Below, piece by piece: positions 63,943 through 64,000 of a stretch of DNA of 64,000 nucleotides; position 1 is the first letter of the stretch; the number at the start of each line of letters is the position of its first letter. Under the pieces are notes generated by a model. The model saw only the letters and a program-made list of their open reading frames with translations. It ran no database searches and was not told the origin of the DNA. The DNA is from Dicyema japonicum (lineage: Eukaryota > Dicyemida > Rhombozoa > Dicyemidae): the NCBI GenBank assembly GCA_011109175.1, contig RDEW01000029.1, forward strand, positions 468,158 to 532,157, in the 5' to 3' direction. The position numbers and the translations under genes were made by a program.

Positions 63943-64000
63943 TTAATATCACACAAATGTTGTTTCTGCTTAGTGATATAATTTATTTATTTGATATAAT
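63943..64000. other. 5' flank of the TRIM37-like gene
   Basis: Short AT-rich sequence before the start codon at 63942; the window ends here. Confidence 0.5.

Overview
The window is AT-rich eukaryotic (animal) DNA made mostly of decayed and nested transposable elements, with a few host genes. The host genes are a VWA3-like von Willebrand A protein, a TRIM37-like RING/B-box/MATH protein, a galactose-3-O-sulfotransferase-like gene, two intact copies of a small M12B zinc metalloprotease, and a small multi-pass membrane protein. Their exons join in frame only through extremely short GT-AG introns, mostly 20-28 nt. In animals such introns are a known hallmark of dicyemid mesozoans (cephalopod renal parasites), so a dicyemid is my best guess. 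That is an inference; no marker gene proves it.

Repeat families, named here for convenience. LINE-A: an APE-type LINE whose C-terminus carries RWRLFGHILR and GRPRxTLP motifs. LINE-B: an R4/NeSL-like LINE with an FIDD catalytic box, a C-terminal CCHC finger and a restriction-like endonuclease (PD...E motif). LINE-C: a LINE seen only as C-terminal fragments (LDMHxALFLLKN, PVAxET). LINE-D: a CR1/Jockey-like LINE with a 2A-like ribosome-skipping motif before its APE domain. There is also a ~310-bp tRNA-derived SINE with a TTA-repeat tail (seven copies), Tigger/pogo elements, several hAT elements (two with perfect 8-bp target duplications), a Merlin-like transposase, a Ginger-like element with TGTNR ends, and gypsy/Ginger-type integrase fragments.

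Layout: 0-6 kb LINE-D, repeats and a Tigger holding a SINE. 6-15 kb: broken metalloprotease, membrane-protein gene, LINE-B with a MITE in it, Tigger remains, LINE-A. 15-18 kb: duplicated block ending in an intact metalloprotease. 18-25 kb: two hATs, then an integrase element split by a hAT that itself carries a SINE. 25-30 kb: two broken copies of the membrane gene, each with a ~150-bp tandem repeat. 30-37 kb: LINE-A and LINE-B, then a second copy of the metalloprotease block with its intact gene. 37-45 kb: Ginger-like element, hAT, and a four-level nest. 45-48.5 kb: VWA3-like gene. 49-56 kb: LINE, Tigger and LINE-D with a composite DNA transposon. 56.4-57.5 kb: sulfotransferase. 58-62 kb: SINE, LINE-B, LINE-A, SINE. 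62.3-64 kb: TRIM37-like gene.

How the genes work together: VWA3 proteins are linked to cilia and TRIM37 to centrosome control, so these two fit a ciliated animal. The sulfotransferase (Golgi) and the metalloproteases (secreted or surface) would act on the cell surface. The metalloprotease and membrane-protein genes have spread with surrounding segmental duplications, direct and inverted. No operons are expected or seen, and no rRNA, CRISPR array or canonical tRNA gene was found.
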